In this document: positions 1-9,082 of the stretch, piece by piece
Layout of the letters: each line of letters opens with the position of its first letter
Numbering within the stretch: position 1 is the first letter of the stretch
Source: Allopontixanthobacter sediminis
Lineage (GTDB): Bacteria > Pseudomonadota > Alphaproteobacteria > Sphingomonadales > Sphingomonadaceae
Reading direction: 5' to 3'
DNA: 64,000 nucleotides
Assembly (NCBI RefSeq): GCF_009828115.1
Contig: NZ_WTYL01000001.1
Coordinates: 806,001-870,000 of the forward strand
Made by a program: the position numbers and the translations under genes
Notes under the pieces: model-generated
Seen by the model: only the letters and a program-made list of their open reading frames with translations
Databases searched by the model: none
What the model was told of the DNA's origin: nothing

Positions 1-1
1 G

Positions 2-1984
2 CTGCTCGACCCGGACGCCCGCCCTTTGTGGAAGTTCGCCAAATTCTGGGCGCAACCGATCGCATGGTGGCTGCTTAAGCAACCCGGCAACGCGGTATCG
101 GAGAGTGTCGCGCCGGAAACCCGCAGCGAGGTCCGGCGAAAGGTTTCGCGGTTCATTCGAGGGCGCTGGTTCGAACCGCCGTTCTCCGGTGCAGGATTTT
201 CGGCGCTGCTGAACAAAGCGCTCGAAACGATGTCGGAAATTCCTCCTGAAAGTCCGCTGCTGCCGCCCGGCCATCCCATCGACCTGTTCGTAACGGCGAC
301 GGATTTCCACGGTTATCTCGAACTTCTGCGGCTCAACAGTCCTGCGCTGGTGCAGGAAAGCGAGCACCGGATGCCGATCGACTTTTCCGCCACCGTTCCG
401 TTTGAAAACGGGCACGATCTGGCGGAACGACTGGAATTGATCTTCGCCGCGCGCGCAACCGCAAGCTTTCCCGGAGCCTTTCCGCCGCTGAAGGTCGAAG
501 AAATCGACAACCTGGCCGCGCGAAAGGAACGGGAGTGGACAGGCCGGCAGGCGTTTCTCGACCGGGTGATGCCTGTCCACGTCAAGGCCGGCAGCACCGC
601 ACATGTCGCGTTGATCGATGGTTCGGTGCTGGTCAACGCGCCCTTCGGCGGGGCGATCCAGGCCTTGCATGGCCGACCTTCCCAACGCGAAGTCGACCGG
701 CGGTTCGTCTATATCGATCCCAGTCCCGACGGGTTCGGAACGCCCGAAGACCGACTTGACCGGCCAATCGGTTTCTTCAAGGCGATCTTCGGTTCGTTGT
801 CGACGATCCCCCGCCAGCAGCCGATCCGCGACAATCTCGAGGTGCTCGGCCAGCAAACCCGCGAGGCGGACCGGATGCGCAGCATCGTCAACGCGCTCCG
901 GCCCGAGGTCGAGCGCAATGTCGAACGCTTGTTCGGCAGGACGCTGTTTTTCGACAAGCCGACGCCGCGGCGTTTAAAGGCGTGGCGAAACCGGGCGCAG
1001 CAATCGGCTGCGGAAGGCGCGGGATTTGCCTTCCATTCCTACGCACAGACAAAATTCGCGGGGATTGTGGACAATCTCGCGCAATTGGTGCGCGATGCGT
1101 CGCCGGGGCCGGTGTCCGGCGATGTCCAGCCGATCGCGCACCGGCTTCGCGTCACGTTGGAAGAAGGCGGATTGTCGAGCCTGATCGACGCCGCCGGCGG
1201 CGCCAGTGACGAGGCAATTGCGTTCTTTCGTGCGCACGACCTCGGCTTTCGGGTGCGCCGCCTGCGGTTGCTATCACGCCGCCTGGCGCGCGACTGGGAA
1301 GCCGATCCGGATATTTCCGACGCTGCCCTCGAACAGGCACGCAAAGCGATCTTCGACATACTCTCGCTGTATTTCGCCCGGAGCGGCGCGAAGCAGCTAG
1401 GCGAAGGATTCGCGAAACTGGCGGAGCGGGTCATGGACGAACCCGGCGCATTGCTGGACTGGTTATGTCAGGCCCGATTATTGCCCGAGGTCGACGACCA
1501 GGCCGAAGAAATGCTCGCCGCTGCGCTCGAACAGATGCCGAAGAACCTGCGGCGACGAATGCTGCTGACCTATCTCGGGTTTCCCTATTACGACATCGCC
1601 ACACTGCCCCTGCTGCGCAACGAAGGATTGACCGAATTCGACCCGATCAAGGTCGACCGGATTTCTCCAGATGACGCCTTGTCGATCCGCGATGGCGGAA
1701 CGCGGGCGACTTTGCGCGGAACCGAACTATACAATTTCGGGGCGTTTTTCAGCCGTGCCTACCGCGAGAACGATTATCTGTGGGGCCGCCTTCACGGTGC
1801 GGAGCGGCTGATCGACCTGATCTGTTCGACCAGTGAAAATACCATCGACCAAAGCAAAGCCCGTGATTTCAAGCGCCGGGCCTTCCTCGCCGTGCTGGAC
1901 GAGGAACAGGACCGCCTTACCGCGAGCCCGGATCTTGTCGATGGCCTGCGCAGCGAAGTTCTGCAGAACTTCGCGGACGATTGA
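2..1984 (+). CDS. Patatin-like phospholipase, C-terminal part (5' end outside window)
   Basis: The reading frame is already open at base 2, so the true start lies left of the window. Patatin-like proteins are serine acyl hydrolases with a Ser-Asp dyad. The Ser motif GxSxG is not in view, but the second half of the catalytic domain is: an ARATASFPGAFPP block (about 460-490) and a strand ending in LIDGS (about 610-625), the Asp of the dyad. The long helical region after it resembles the DUF3376-type tail of bacterial patatin-related proteins. It probably acts on phospholipids or other acyl esters. It ends 20 nt from a convergent gene. Family assignment is good; the substrate is unknown. Confidence 0.8.
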   Translation: MLDPDARPLWKFAKFWAQPIAWWLLKQPGNAVSESVAPETRSEVRRKVSRFIRGRWFEPPFSGAGFSALLNKALETMSEIPPESPLLPPGHPIDLFVTATDFHGYLELLRLNSPALVQESEHRMPIDFSATVPFENGHDLAERLELIFAARATASFPGAFPPLKVEEIDNLAARKEREWTGRQAFLDRVMPVHVKAGSTAHVALIDGSVLVNAPFGGAIQALHGRPSQREVDRRFVYIDPSPDGFGTPEDRLDRPIGFFKAIFGSLSTIPRQQPIRDNLEVLGQQTREADRMRSIVNALRPEVERNVERLFGRTLFFDKPTPRRLKAWRNRAQQSAAEGAGFAFHSYAQTKFAGIVDNLAQLVRDASPGPVSGDVQPIAHRLRVTLEEGGLSSLIDAAGGASDEAIAFFRAHDLGFRVRRLRLLSRRLARDWEADPDISDAALEQARKAIFDILSLYFARSGAKQLGEGFAKLAERVMDEPGALLDWLCQARLLPEVDDQAEEMLAAALEQMPKNLRRRMLLTYLGFPYYDIATLPLLRNEGLTEFDPIKVDRISPDDALSIRDGGTRATLRGTELYNFGAFFSRAYRENDYLWGRLHGAERLIDLICSTSENTIDQSKARDFKRRAFLAVLDEEQDRLTASPDLVDGLRSEVLQNFADD

Positions 1985-2004
1985 TGGCAGCGGGAATCTA
2001 GCCG

Positions 2005-2622
2005 TTAAGCCCGGTCAAAGAACAACAGCATTACCAGCCGTCCGTCTTCCAGTCCTTTTCCAAATCCCGGCGCGGCCGCGTGGAATTGCCACGGTGAAAA
2101 CAGGATAAGCCGGTTGAATCGGAGGGGCACCTGCATCACCCGTTCCCATTTCGCGGGGTAGTTGGTGTCCTTGTTCACCACGTCATCGACCAGCAGATTG
2201 ATGTCGCGGTAACCGGCATCTGCAATCCTTAGCGGGTCCTGCGGGACACGTTCCAATCCGGTTCGCTTGTGGCGGTAAAAGTCGGTTCCCCCGCTGCTGG
2301 GCGCGGAGCAATCCTCGGGCCGTGACAGGTACAGTATCCCCGAGTAGGCCGCCGGATCTATATGCACCCCGCTGCGCCCCTTGTCGGTCTTGCGGGTGAC
2401 CCGGCAATGACCGTGGTTGGTGCCCGCCGCACCCTTCACTTCCATGCCAAGCAAGCGCGATACACTGGCGTCGATCGCCGCGGTCGGCAACGCGCTGGTG
2501 GAATTGAGACCGGGGAAATTGCCCTTCTGCAGGTCGGGATCATACCCGAGAAAGAGCGCGTCTCGCCGGGCGGCCCAGGGGTCGAGCAGGAAATCGTCGA
2601 TGATCGTCAGCGAGGGTAGCAA
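2005..2622 (-). CDS. 2OG-Fe(II) oxygenase-like protein (DUF6445-type)
   Basis: This is a 205-residue cytosolic protein. It contains GVHID (about residue 84), a distal FHAAAP (about 181) and a following Arg (GRLVML), in the order of the HxD...H...R facial triad and 2-oxoglutarate-binding Arg of the cupin-fold dioxygenases. It resembles the DUF6445 family, whose substrates are not defined to my knowledge. The start is TTG at 2622, chosen because an AGGA ribosome-binding site lies about 8 nt upstream and the N-terminus (LTIIDDFL) matches how these domains begin. It follows dnaJ by 9 nt on the same strand and may be read through from it. Functional iron binding is inferred only. Confidence 0.6.
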   Translation of the reverse strand: MLPSLTIIDDFLLDPWAARRDALFLGYDPDLQKGNFPGLNSTSALPTAAIDASVSRLLGMEVKGAAGTNHGHCRVTRKTDKGRSGVHIDPAAYSGILYLSRPEDCSAPSSGGTDFYRHKRTGLERVPQDPLRIADAGYRDINLLVDDVVNKDTNYPAKWERVMQVPLRFNRLILFSPWQFHAAAPGFGKGLEDGRLVMLLFFDRA

Positions 2623-2631
2623 TCGGTGATC

Positions 2632-3762
2632 CTAACCCGAGAAGACGTCTTTCATCTTGGCGAAAAAGCTCCGGCTTTCAGGACACTCGTCACCCGTTTC
2701 GGTATCGCGAAACTGTTCGAGGATTTCCTTCTGCGCCTTGGTCAGCTTGGTTGGCGTTTCAACTGCGATTTCCACCACCAAATCGCCGCGGCCGCGCCCC
2801 TGAAGCACCGGCATCCCGGCGCCGCGCTGGCGCAGTTGCTTGCCGGACTGGATTCCGGCGGGAATGTCGATGGTGTTAACCTGTCCGTCGAGATCTGGGA
2901 TATCGACCGATCCGCCCAGTGCCGCAGTGGTGAAACTGATCGGAACCCGGGTCAGCAGCGTCGTTCCTTCACGCTGGAACACACCGTGCGGACGGATATG
3001 GAGAAAGATGTAGAGGTCGCCTGGCGGCGCGCCGCGCGGACCGGCTTCGCCCTTGCCCGACAAGCGGATGCGGGTGCCCGTATCCACCCCGGGAGGGATG
3101 TCCACCTGCAGCGACTGCGGCAGATCGAGCCGACCTTCGCCGCGGCAGTCCTTGCACGGGTCTTCGATCACTTCACCGCGGCCGTGACAGTTGGGACATG
3201 GCCGTTCGACAACAAAGAAACCCTGCTTTGCCCGGACCTTACCGTGGCCTTTGCACAAATTACATCCGCGCGTACCGGTGCCGGGGGTGGCTCCCGAACC
3301 CTGACAAGTCGCGCAGGTCTGAGAAACCTCGATCTCGATTTCGCGGCTCTTGCCGTGAAATGCGTCTTCCAACCCGATTTCCATGTCGTAACGCAGGTCG
3401 GCACCGCGACGCGCTTGCTGGCGGCCACCTCCGCCGCCTCCGAATGCGCTGCCGAAAATCGTCTCGAAGATATCGCCGATATCGCCGAAGTCGCCCTGCT
3501 GGGCTCCGCCATGTCCGCCGTTCATGCCCTGCTGGAAGGCTTCGTGGCCATAGCGGTCATACGCCGCGCGTTTTTGCGGGTCCTTCAGGCAATCATAGGC
3601 CTGGCTGACGGATTTGAATTTGGCTTCGGAATCGGAGCAGCCCGGGTTGCGATCGGGGTGGCATTGCATCGCGATCCGGCGATAGGCGGACTTGATCGCC
3701 TTGTCGTCCGCATCCCGGCTCACTTCCAGGAGTTCGTAATAATCCATAGTGCTCGAAGGCAT
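2632..3762 (-). CDS. dnaJ: Chaperone protein DnaJ
   Basis: This is the Hsp40 co-chaperone that stimulates DnaK ATP hydrolysis and delivers substrates. At 376 residues it has the full type-I layout: an N-terminal J domain with the HPD motif (CHPDRN, about residue 35), a Gly/Phe-rich linker with GGGGGG, four zinc-finger CxxCxGxG repeats (CATCQGSG, CNLCKGHG, CPNCHGRG, CKDCRGEG, about 145-205) and the C-terminal substrate-binding domains. It lies downstream of dnaK on the same strand, 73 nt away, with a stable hairpin in the gap that may set the DnaK:DnaJ ratio. Assignment is secure. Confidence 0.97.
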   Translation of the reverse strand: MPSSTMDYYELLEVSRDADDKAIKSAYRRIAMQCHPDRNPGCSDSEAKFKSVSQAYDCLKDPQKRAAYDRYGHEAFQQGMNGGHGGAQQGDFGDIGDIFETIFGSAFGGGGGGRQQARRGADLRYDMEIGLEDAFHGKSREIEIEVSQTCATCQGSGATPGTGTRGCNLCKGHGKVRAKQGFFVVERPCPNCHGRGEVIEDPCKDCRGEGRLDLPQSLQVDIPPGVDTGTRIRLSGKGEAGPRGAPPGDLYIFLHIRPHGVFQREGTTLLTRVPISFTTAALGGSVDIPDLDGQVNTIDIPAGIQSGKQLRQRGAGMPVLQGRGRGDLVVEIAVETPTKLTKAQKEILEQFRDTETGDECPESRSFFAKMKDVFSG

Positions 3763-3782
3763 TCAGAGCCCCTCCATCCTCG

Positions 3783-3814
3783 GCCGCCGTTCCTGCCTAA
3801 GCGGGAACGGCGGC
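3783..3814 (-). other. dnaK-dnaJ intergenic hairpin
   Basis: An 11-bp perfect inverted repeat, GCCGCCGTTCC (3783-3793) and GGAACGGCGGC (3804-3814), lies in the 73-nt gap between dnaK and dnaJ. No T-run follows it on the minus strand, so it is not a classical intrinsic terminator. It could protect the upstream dnaK message or attenuate read-through into dnaJ; that role is inference. Confidence 0.6.
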
Positions 3815-3835
3815 ATAGGTTGTGTCAGACCTGGC

Positions 3836-5758
3836 TCAGTCTTTCTTGTCTTCGTCGACTTCGGAAAACTCGGCATCGACCACTTCTTCTTCAGGCTTGG
3901 CATCTTCGCCGCCTGCCGGAGCTTCCGACCCGGCGTTCGCCTGTTCCTGTTCGTAGATCGACTGGCCCATTTTCATTGCCAGTTCGGTCAGGGCCTGCGC
4001 CTTGGCGCCGATGGCATCCGTATCGTCGCCTTCGAGAGCAGACTTGGTCTCGGCCAGTGCAGCCTCCACGTCAGCCTTGAGCGAGGCGTCGATCTTGTCG
4101 CCATGCTCTTCGAGCTGCTTCTCGGTTGCGTGCACCAGGCTGTCGGCCTGGTTGCGAGCCTCGGCTCCGGCACGGCGCTTCTTGTCCTCTTCGGCGAATT
4201 TCTCCGCGTCCTGGACCATCTGGTCGATATCCGCATCGGTGAGCCCGCCGGAAGCCTGGATCTTGATCTGCTGCTCCTTGCCGGTGCCCTTGTCCTTGGC
4301 GCTGACGTTCACGATGCCGTTGGCATCGATGTCGAAAGTAACCTCGATCTGCGGAACACCGCGCGGTGCGGACGGAATGCCGAGCAGGTCGAACTGGCCG
4401 AGCATCTTGTTGTCCGCCGCCATTTCGCGTTCACCCTGGAACACGCGGATCGTCACGGCCTGCTGATTGTCCTCGGCAGTCGAGTAAGTCTGCGTCTTCT
4501 TGGTCGGGATCGTGGTGTTGCGGTCGATCATGCGGGTAAACACGCCGCCAAGCGTTTCAATACCGAGCGACAATGGTGTCACGTCGAGCAGCAGCACGTC
4601 CTTGACGTCACCCTGCAACACGCCAGCCTGAATCGCTGCACCCATGGCGACGACTTCGTCGGGGTTTACACCGGTGTGCGGTTCCTTGCCGAAGAATTCC
4701 TTCACGATTTCGCGAACGCGCGGCATGCGGGTCATCCCGCCGACGAGGATCACTTCATCGATACCGCCCTTGTCGACACCGGCATCCGCCAGTGCCTTCT
4801 TGCACGGTTCGAGGGTCTTCTTGATCAGGTCGCCAACCATCTTTTCCAGCTGCGAACGGCTGATCGTTTCGACCAGGTGCAGCGGGGTGGACGATCCGCC
4901 TTCCATCCGGGCGGTGATGAACGGCAGGTTCACTTCGGTGGTCTGTGCGGAGGACAGTTCGATCTTCGCCTTTTCCGCGGCTTCCTTCAGGCGCTGCAGG
5001 GCGAGCTTGTCGGTCCGCAGGTCCATGTTTTCCTTCTTCTTGAAGGCATCGGCCAGGTATTCGACGATCGCGTTGTCGAAATCTTCACCGCCGAGGAAGG
5101 TGTCGCCATTGGTCGACTTCACTTCGAACACGCCGTCGCCGATTTCGAGCACCGACACGTCGAAGGTGCCGCCGCCAAGGTCATAGACGGCGATGGTCTT
5201 GCCTTCGTCCTTGTCCATTCCGTAAGCGAGAGCAGCCGCGGTCGGCTCGTTGATGATGCGCAGCACTTCCAAGCCGGCAATCTGGCCGGCGTCCTTGGTT
5301 GCCTGACGCTGGGCGTCGTTGAAGTAGGCGGGGACCGTGATGACGGCCTGCGTGACGGTCTCGCCTAGATAACTTTCGGCGGTTTCCTTCATTTTCTGCA
5401 GGATGAACGCCGAAACCTGGCTGGGCGAATACTTCTCGCCCGAGGCTTCGACCCATGCGTCGCCGTTCTTGCCTTTGACGATGTTGTAGGGGACGAGATC
5501 CATGTCCTTCTTGGTCATCGGATCATCGAACCGGCGCCCGATCAGGCGCTTGATCGCAAACAGCGTGTTGTCGGGATTGGTGACTGCCTGGCGCTTGGCC
5601 GGCTGGCCGATCAGGCGCTCGTTGTCCTTCGTGAAGGCAACGATCGAAGGTGTTGTGCGCGCACCTTCGGAATTCTCGATTACCTTGGGTTTGCCGCCGT
5701 CCATGACAGCAACGCAGGAATTGGTTGTACCGAGATCGATACCGATAACTTTAGCCAT
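3836..5758 (-). CDS. dnaK: Chaperone protein DnaK (Hsp70)
   Basis: This is the ATP-dependent Hsp70 chaperone of the cytosol, 640 residues, the usual length. It begins with the phosphate-1 motif [13 protein letters not shown] (residues 5-17), carries the phosphate-2 motif [13 protein letters not shown] (about 195), the adenosine-binding GGMTRMP region (about 335) and the substrate-binding domain, and ends in the acidic tail [18 protein letters not shown]. It heads a dnaK-dnaJ unit with its own RpoH-like promoter about 125 nt upstream. grpE and hrcA sit 2-3 kb away rather than in the same operon. Confidence 0.98.
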   Translation of the reverse strand: MAKVIGIDLGTTNSCVAVMDGGKPKVIENSEGARTTPSIVAFTKDNERLIGQPAKRQAVTNPDNTLFAIKRLIGRRFDDPMTKKDMDLVPYNIVKGKNGDAWVEASGEKYSPSQVSAFILQKMKETAESYLGETVTQAVITVPAYFNDAQRQATKDAGQIAGLEVLRIINEPTAAALAYGMDKDEGKTIAVYDLGGGTFDVSVLEIGDGVFEVKSTNGDTFLGGEDFDNAIVEYLADAFKKKENMDLRTDKLALQRLKEAAEKAKIELSSAQTTEVNLPFITARMEGGSSTPLHLVETISRSQLEKMVGDLIKKTLEPCKKALADAGVDKGGIDEVILVGGMTRMPRVREIVKEFFGKEPHTGVNPDEVVAMGAAIQAGVLQGDVKDVLLLDVTPLSLGIETLGGVFTRMIDRNTTIPTKKTQTYSTAEDNQQAVTIRVFQGEREMAADNKMLGQFDLLGIPSAPRGVPQIEVTFDIDANGIVNVSAKDKGTGKEQQIKIQASGGLTDADIDQMVQDAEKFAEEDKKRRAGAEARNQADSLVHATEKQLEEHGDKIDASLKADVEAALAETKSALEGDDTDAIGAKAQALTELAMKMGQSIYEQEQANAGSEAPAGGEDAKPEEEVVDAEFSEVDEDKKD

Positions 5759-5882
5759 GGTTTCCCCATCTAGTTCAATATTTGGACGTTACCTGTGTGC
5801 CACCCGTAAACGGCGAGGCAGCTTGGCAACTCGGATTTGCAAACCCGAAATTCAGGTTCGAAGCTTGAATACTCTGGGCGGG

Positions 5883-5910
5883 ATATAGGTGCGGTTTTTG
5901 TTGGCACAAG
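5883..5910 (-). promoter_or_regulatory. RpoH (sigma-32) type promoter for dnaK
   Basis: On the minus strand CTTG (5910-5907) is followed after exactly 17 nt by CCTATAT (5889-5883). This fits the heat-shock promoter form reported for alphaproteobacteria, CTTG-N17-CYTATNT. It lies about 125 nt upstream of the dnaK start, leaving a long leader. I see no CIRCE element (the HrcA operator) in the 224-nt dnaK upstream region, so control is more likely by RpoH than by HrcA. Confidence 0.6.
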
Positions 5911-5982
5911 GGATTGGCACCGCTACTCCCCGCCCATGTTTCGGCGGCAATGCGCCGCCGCGATTGACAGGGAGAACATCGC

Positions 5983-6462
5983 ATGACGAAAACGTTTTTT
6001 GCAGCGCTAGCGCTGACTACCGCCACATTGGCACTTGGTGCATGCGGTGAAAGCGCGCCGGAGCAGACGGCCGCACCCGATGCGGTGCCGGGCCTGTCGG
6101 TAACGAACGCACGGATGGTCCTGAATGCCGTGGAAGGACAGCCGGCCGCGATCTATCTCGACCTGAACTATGCAGGCGACAAAAATGTCGCCGTGAACCG
6201 CGTAGCCGTGGACGGAGCGGAAAGCGCTGTGATGCATGAGATGGGCGAATGGGATGGCGGTATGGAGATGATGGAGATGCTGCCGATCGTCATGAAAAAG
6301 GGCGACGTTGTCAAATTCGAGCCCGGCGCGAAGCACATCATGGTCATGGGAGTCTCGCCGGAATTGCAGGCCGGGGGAACTACCGAGGCGACCTTCATCA
6401 TCGCGGGCGGCGACAAGATCAGCTTCCCGGTTGAAATTCGCGGCGCTGGCGAAGACCGGTGA
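5983..6462 (+). CDS. PCu(A)C-type copper chaperone lipoprotein
   Basis: This 159-residue protein has a lipoprotein signal with the lipobox LGAC (cleavage before Cys-20), so it is probably anchored in the periplasm. The mature part matches the PCu(A)C fold: an MHEM pair (about 84-87), then several Met residues (MEMMEML) and a late HIMVMG motif (about 111-116). In PCu(A)C proteins the H-M...H-x-M ligands bind Cu(I) for delivery to cytochrome oxidase. An RBS, GGGAGAA, precedes the ATG. It overlaps the next gene by 4 nt (GTGA), indicating translational coupling. Confidence 0.85.
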   Translation: MTKTFFAALALTTATLALGACGESAPEQTAAPDAVPGLSVTNARMVLNAVEGQPAAIYLDLNYAGDKNVAVNRVAVDGAESAVMHEMGEWDGGMEMMEMLPIVMKKGDVVKFEPGAKHIMVMGVSPELQAGGTTEATFIIAGGDKISFPVEIRGAGEDR

Positions 6463-6965
6463 GTCAAGCGGTCGCCCCCTGCCCTGCTGGCGGGGAGCGG
6501 CCGCTTACGCCGGGCGAGATTGCGCTTGCCCGAACAGTTTTTGGTGATGCAATCGACTATGCGCCGGTCTTGATCCGCCGGCGCAAGTGGTTTCCGTTCC
6601 AGCCCAAACGAACCGTGATGGCACCGCGCGGGCATCTGCATTTTCACCCGGGCGGATCAGCCTATTGCGACGACTTTTCGGCGCAGAGCCTTATTCGGCA
6701 AGGGCTGTTCATCCACGAAATGACCCATGTCTGGCAGACGCAGGTCAAAGGATCATGGTATCTCGTGATGAACCGCATGCCCTGGTCCAGATACGACTAC
6801 AGTCTGAAGCCCGGTTGGTCGCTCGACCGCTATGGCATCGAACAGCAAGCAGAAATCGTCAAGCACGCGTTCCTGCTTCGAAACGGAAGGCGGATATCCG
6901 GTATTTCCGACAAAGCCGCTTACGCCATGCTAGTGGATTTCCCCGGAGCTACCGGGGAAATTTGA
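6459..6965 (+). CDS. HExxH-motif protein (DUF4157/vgr-related type)
   Basis: A 168-residue protein starting at a GTG that overlaps the stop of the copper-chaperone gene. It contains HEMTHVWQ (about residues 87-94), a zincin-type HExxH motif in the context seen in DUF4157-like proteins, and a later Glu (YGIEQQAE, about 127-134) that could be the third zinc ligand. There is no signal peptide or membrane segment. Similar small proteins in sphingomonads are annotated as 'vgr-related'. A zinc-peptidase activity is possible but unproven; the coupling to a copper chaperone gene is noted without a known reason. Confidence 0.65.
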   Translation: MSQAVAPCPAGGERPLTPGEIALARTVFGDAIDYAPVLIRRRKWFPFQPKRTVMAPRGHLHFHPGGSAYCDDFSAQSLIRQGLFIHEMTHVWQTQVKGSWYLVMNRMPWSRYDYSLKPGWSLDRYGIEQQAEIVKHAFLLRNGRRISGISDKAAYAMLVDFPGATGEI

Positions 6966-6974
6966 TTTTGCGAG

Positions 6975-7268
6975 TTAGCGACGTGGATCCGCTGGATACC
7001 CGCGCGTTCCGAAGCAGTCATCGTCGAGATAACCGTTGCGACCATAACCATCACAGCCATCGTTCTTGTCGACGAAGTAGCCCGCCAGCCCGCCAGCGGC
7101 GGCGCCAGCCAGCGCATAGGTTGCGATATCGCCGCCGGTGACTGCTGCAACACCAGCGCCAGCCGCCGCTCCGGCGAGCCCGCCTTCAGCGGCGTAGTTC
7201 TCGGCGCAAGCGCCCAGCGACAGTGTGGAAAGCGCGAGCGCGGGGGCAATCATCAATCGGTTTTTCAT
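6975..7268 (-). CDS. Small glycine-zipper lipoprotein
   Basis: A 97-residue protein with a lipoprotein signal peptide (lipobox LGAC, Cys-20), then an Ala/Gly-rich hydrophobic segment with GxxxG spacing (GGLAGAAAGAG and AGAAAGGLAG, about 29-66), typical of glycine-zipper outer-membrane lipoproteins such as the SlyB/OsmB type. The C-terminus is hydrophilic with two Cys residues. Its role is probably envelope-related. It is convergent with the upstream HExxH gene, 9 nt apart. Confidence 0.65.
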   Translation of the reverse strand: MKNRLMIAPALALSTLSLGACAENYAAEGGLAGAAAGAGVAAVTGGDIATYALAGAAAGGLAGYFVDKNDGCDGYGRNGYLDDDCFGTRGYPADPRR

Positions 7269-7336
7269 GGTCTTTCTCCGTAGAACCCTGTTGGAGTATC
7301 TAACGGCAAGACCTTGAAGCTGTTCCGAATTAATTG

Positions 7337-7939
7337 TCAGTCCGGCTTTTTTGCGACAGCAACCATCGCAGGACGAAGCAAGCGGTCCTTGATCATGTAA
7401 CCGGCTTGCATTTCCTGCACGACGGTACCAGCCTCATGCTCGTTTGTCGGGATTTCCAGCATCGCCTGATGCTGGTTCGGATCAAGCGGAAGGCCCTTTG
7501 ATGCGATCCGGGTAATCCCGTGCTGCCCGAAAACCTTGTCGAGTTCGCGCATCGTCGCTTCGATCCCGGCAACCAGGCCTTTGAACTTGTCGTCGTCGCG
7601 CAGTTCCTGCGGCACGGAATCGATGGCTCGCGAGAGATTGTCGGACACCGACAGGATATCGCGGGCAAAGCCGGTCGCGGCGTAGGCCCGGGCATCGGCG
7701 ATGTCCTTCTCCATCCGGCGGCGGACATTCTGCGTGTCGGCGCGAGCGTAAAGCACTTCCTGCTTCGCGGCATCGAGATCGGCGCGCAACTCCTTGAGCG
7801 CGTCCGACAGACTGACGTCGTCGCCCGCCGCGCCATCATCTTCTGCGTCATTCTCGCCATCGTCGAGAAATTCAGAGGGAACACCCTTCAACTCTTCGGC
7901 CACCGCCTCGTCGTGCGATTCCGGTTTCTTCTTGTCCAT
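7337..7939 (-). CDS. grpE: Nucleotide exchange factor GrpE
   Basis: This cytosolic protein, 200 residues, releases ADP from DnaK. It has an acidic, disordered N-terminus, a long coiled-coil (about 45-110, LKELRADLDAAKQEVLYAR) and the C-terminal beta domain with the family signature ending VVQEMQAGYMIKDRLLRPAMVAVAKK. It lies 17 nt downstream of hrcA, so the two form an operon. dnaK and dnaJ are in a separate block on the same strand. Confidence 0.95.
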   Translation of the reverse strand: MDKKKPESHDEAVAEELKGVPSEFLDDGENDAEDDGAAGDDVSLSDALKELRADLDAAKQEVLYARADTQNVRRRMEKDIADARAYAATGFARDILSVSDNLSRAIDSVPQELRDDDKFKGLVAGIEATMRELDKVFGQHGITRIASKGLPLDPNQHQAMLEIPTNEHEAGTVVQEMQAGYMIKDRLLRPAMVAVAKKPD

Positions 7940-7956
7940 GTCGTTTGTTTTTCCAG

Positions 7957-9000
7957 CTAACCGATCAATTTGCCCAATGATTGGGCCGTGAAATCAACCA
8001 TGGGGACAACGCGCGCGTAATTCAACCGCGTCGGACCTATCACCCCCAGCACTCCGACCACCTTTCCCTCGCGGTCGCGGTACGGGGACGCGATAACGGA
8101 AGAACCCGAGAGTGCGAACAGGCGGTTTTCCGCCCCAATGAATATCCGGGTCGCATCGGCTTTCCTTGCCCGTTCGAGCAATTCGGCGACCGACTGCTTG
8201 TTTTCAAGATCGTCCAGCAATGAGCGAACCCGTTCGATGTCGCCCAACGCGGCCTCGTCGAGCAAGTTGGCCTGGCCGCGAATGATCAGCACCGGCCGCG
8301 CTGACGCATCGGCGCTCCATACCGCTAGCCCCCGCTCAACCAGGTCGCGGCTCACGAGATCGAGTTCTGAACGGCCCGAGTTAATTTCGGCGGTCATTGC
8401 GGCGGCGGCTTCGGCAAGGGTTCGCCCGGCAAGGCGCGCGGTGATGTAGTTGCTCGCCTGCTCCAGCGAACTGCTGGCGGCGGGCTCGGTCAATTCGAGT
8501 ATCCGGTTTTCGATCTGGCCGTCCTCGCCGACCATCACCGCCAACGCCCGCGTCGGCGATAGCGGCACCAGGCTCATCTGCGCCAGACGTGGTTCGCGGG
8601 TCGGGACCATGACCATTCCGGCGGCGCCCGAAATGTCCGAGAGGATCGTGCTCGCCTGTTCCAGCGCTGCCTCGATCGGTCCGGGTTCGCCGAGGCGCTT
8701 CTCGATCGCGGCGCGTTCCTGCCGGGTTGGCTCGGCAACCTGCATCATGCCATCAACGAACAAGCGGAGCCCCGTTTCGGTCGGCATTCGCCCGGCACTG
8801 GTATGCGGCGCGGCGAGCAATCCGAGCATCTCGAGTTCCGCGAGGACCGAGCGAATCGAAGCCGGAGACAGATTGACCCGGCCCGCGCCCGCCAACGCTT
8901 TCGAACCCATCGGCTGCCCGCTGGAGATAAACCCCTCCACTACGAGACGGAAAATCTCGCGCGCGCGGTCGGTCAATTCGGTCACGGGGGTGTTCGACAT
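7957..9000 (-). CDS. hrcA: Heat-inducible transcription repressor HrcA
   Basis: HrcA represses chaperone operons by binding CIRCE elements, with GroEL as cofactor. The 347-residue protein has the N-terminal winged helix (LTDRAREIFRLVVEGFI, then GSKALAG) and the GAF-like dimerisation core ending in VVGVLGVIGPTRLNYARVVPMVDF, the conserved C-terminal signature. It starts with ATG at 9000, with no evident ribosome-binding site directly upstream. I found no CIRCE in the window, so its target (probably groESL) is elsewhere. Confidence 0.95.
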   Translation of the reverse strand: MSNTPVTELTDRAREIFRLVVEGFISSGQPMGSKALAGAGRVNLSPASIRSVLAELEMLGLLAAPHTSAGRMPTETGLRLFVDGMMQVAEPTRQERAAIEKRLGEPGPIEAALEQASTILSDISGAAGMVMVPTREPRLAQMSLVPLSPTRALAVMVGEDGQIENRILELTEPAASSSLEQASNYITARLAGRTLAEAAAAMTAEINSGRSELDLVSRDLVERGLAVWSADASARPVLIIRGQANLLDEAALGDIERVRSLLDDLENKQSVAELLERARKADATRIFIGAENRLFALSGSSVIASPYRDREGKVVGVLGVIGPTRLNYARVVPMVDFTAQSLGKLIG

Positions 9001-9007
9001 CGACGCA

Positions 9008-9035
9008 ATGTAGCGACTGCCCTTGCAGCCTCAAG
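9008..9035 (-). promoter_or_regulatory. Possible RpoH-like promoter for hrcA-grpE
   Basis: On the minus strand CTTG (9035-9032) is followed after 17 nt by GCTACAT (9014-9008), which differs from the CYTATNT form at two positions. Transcription from it would begin within a few bases of the hrcA ATG, consistent with the missing ribosome-binding site. This is a weak match and only a suggestion. Confidence 0.3.
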
Positions 9036-9082
9036 CCTCTTGCGACTAACGCGGCCCCAAGATCATCTTCAAAGGAACAATA

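Noticed and set aside
2626-4080. 484-codon open frame antisense to dnaJ
   Set aside because: Covers dnaJ and the start of the intergenic hairpin; no domain recognised.
3749-5368. Long open frame antisense to dnaK
   Set aside because: High-GC codon bias leaves the antisense frame of dnaK open; such frames are a known source of false annotations. No independent start signal or domain is seen, and dnaK is certain.
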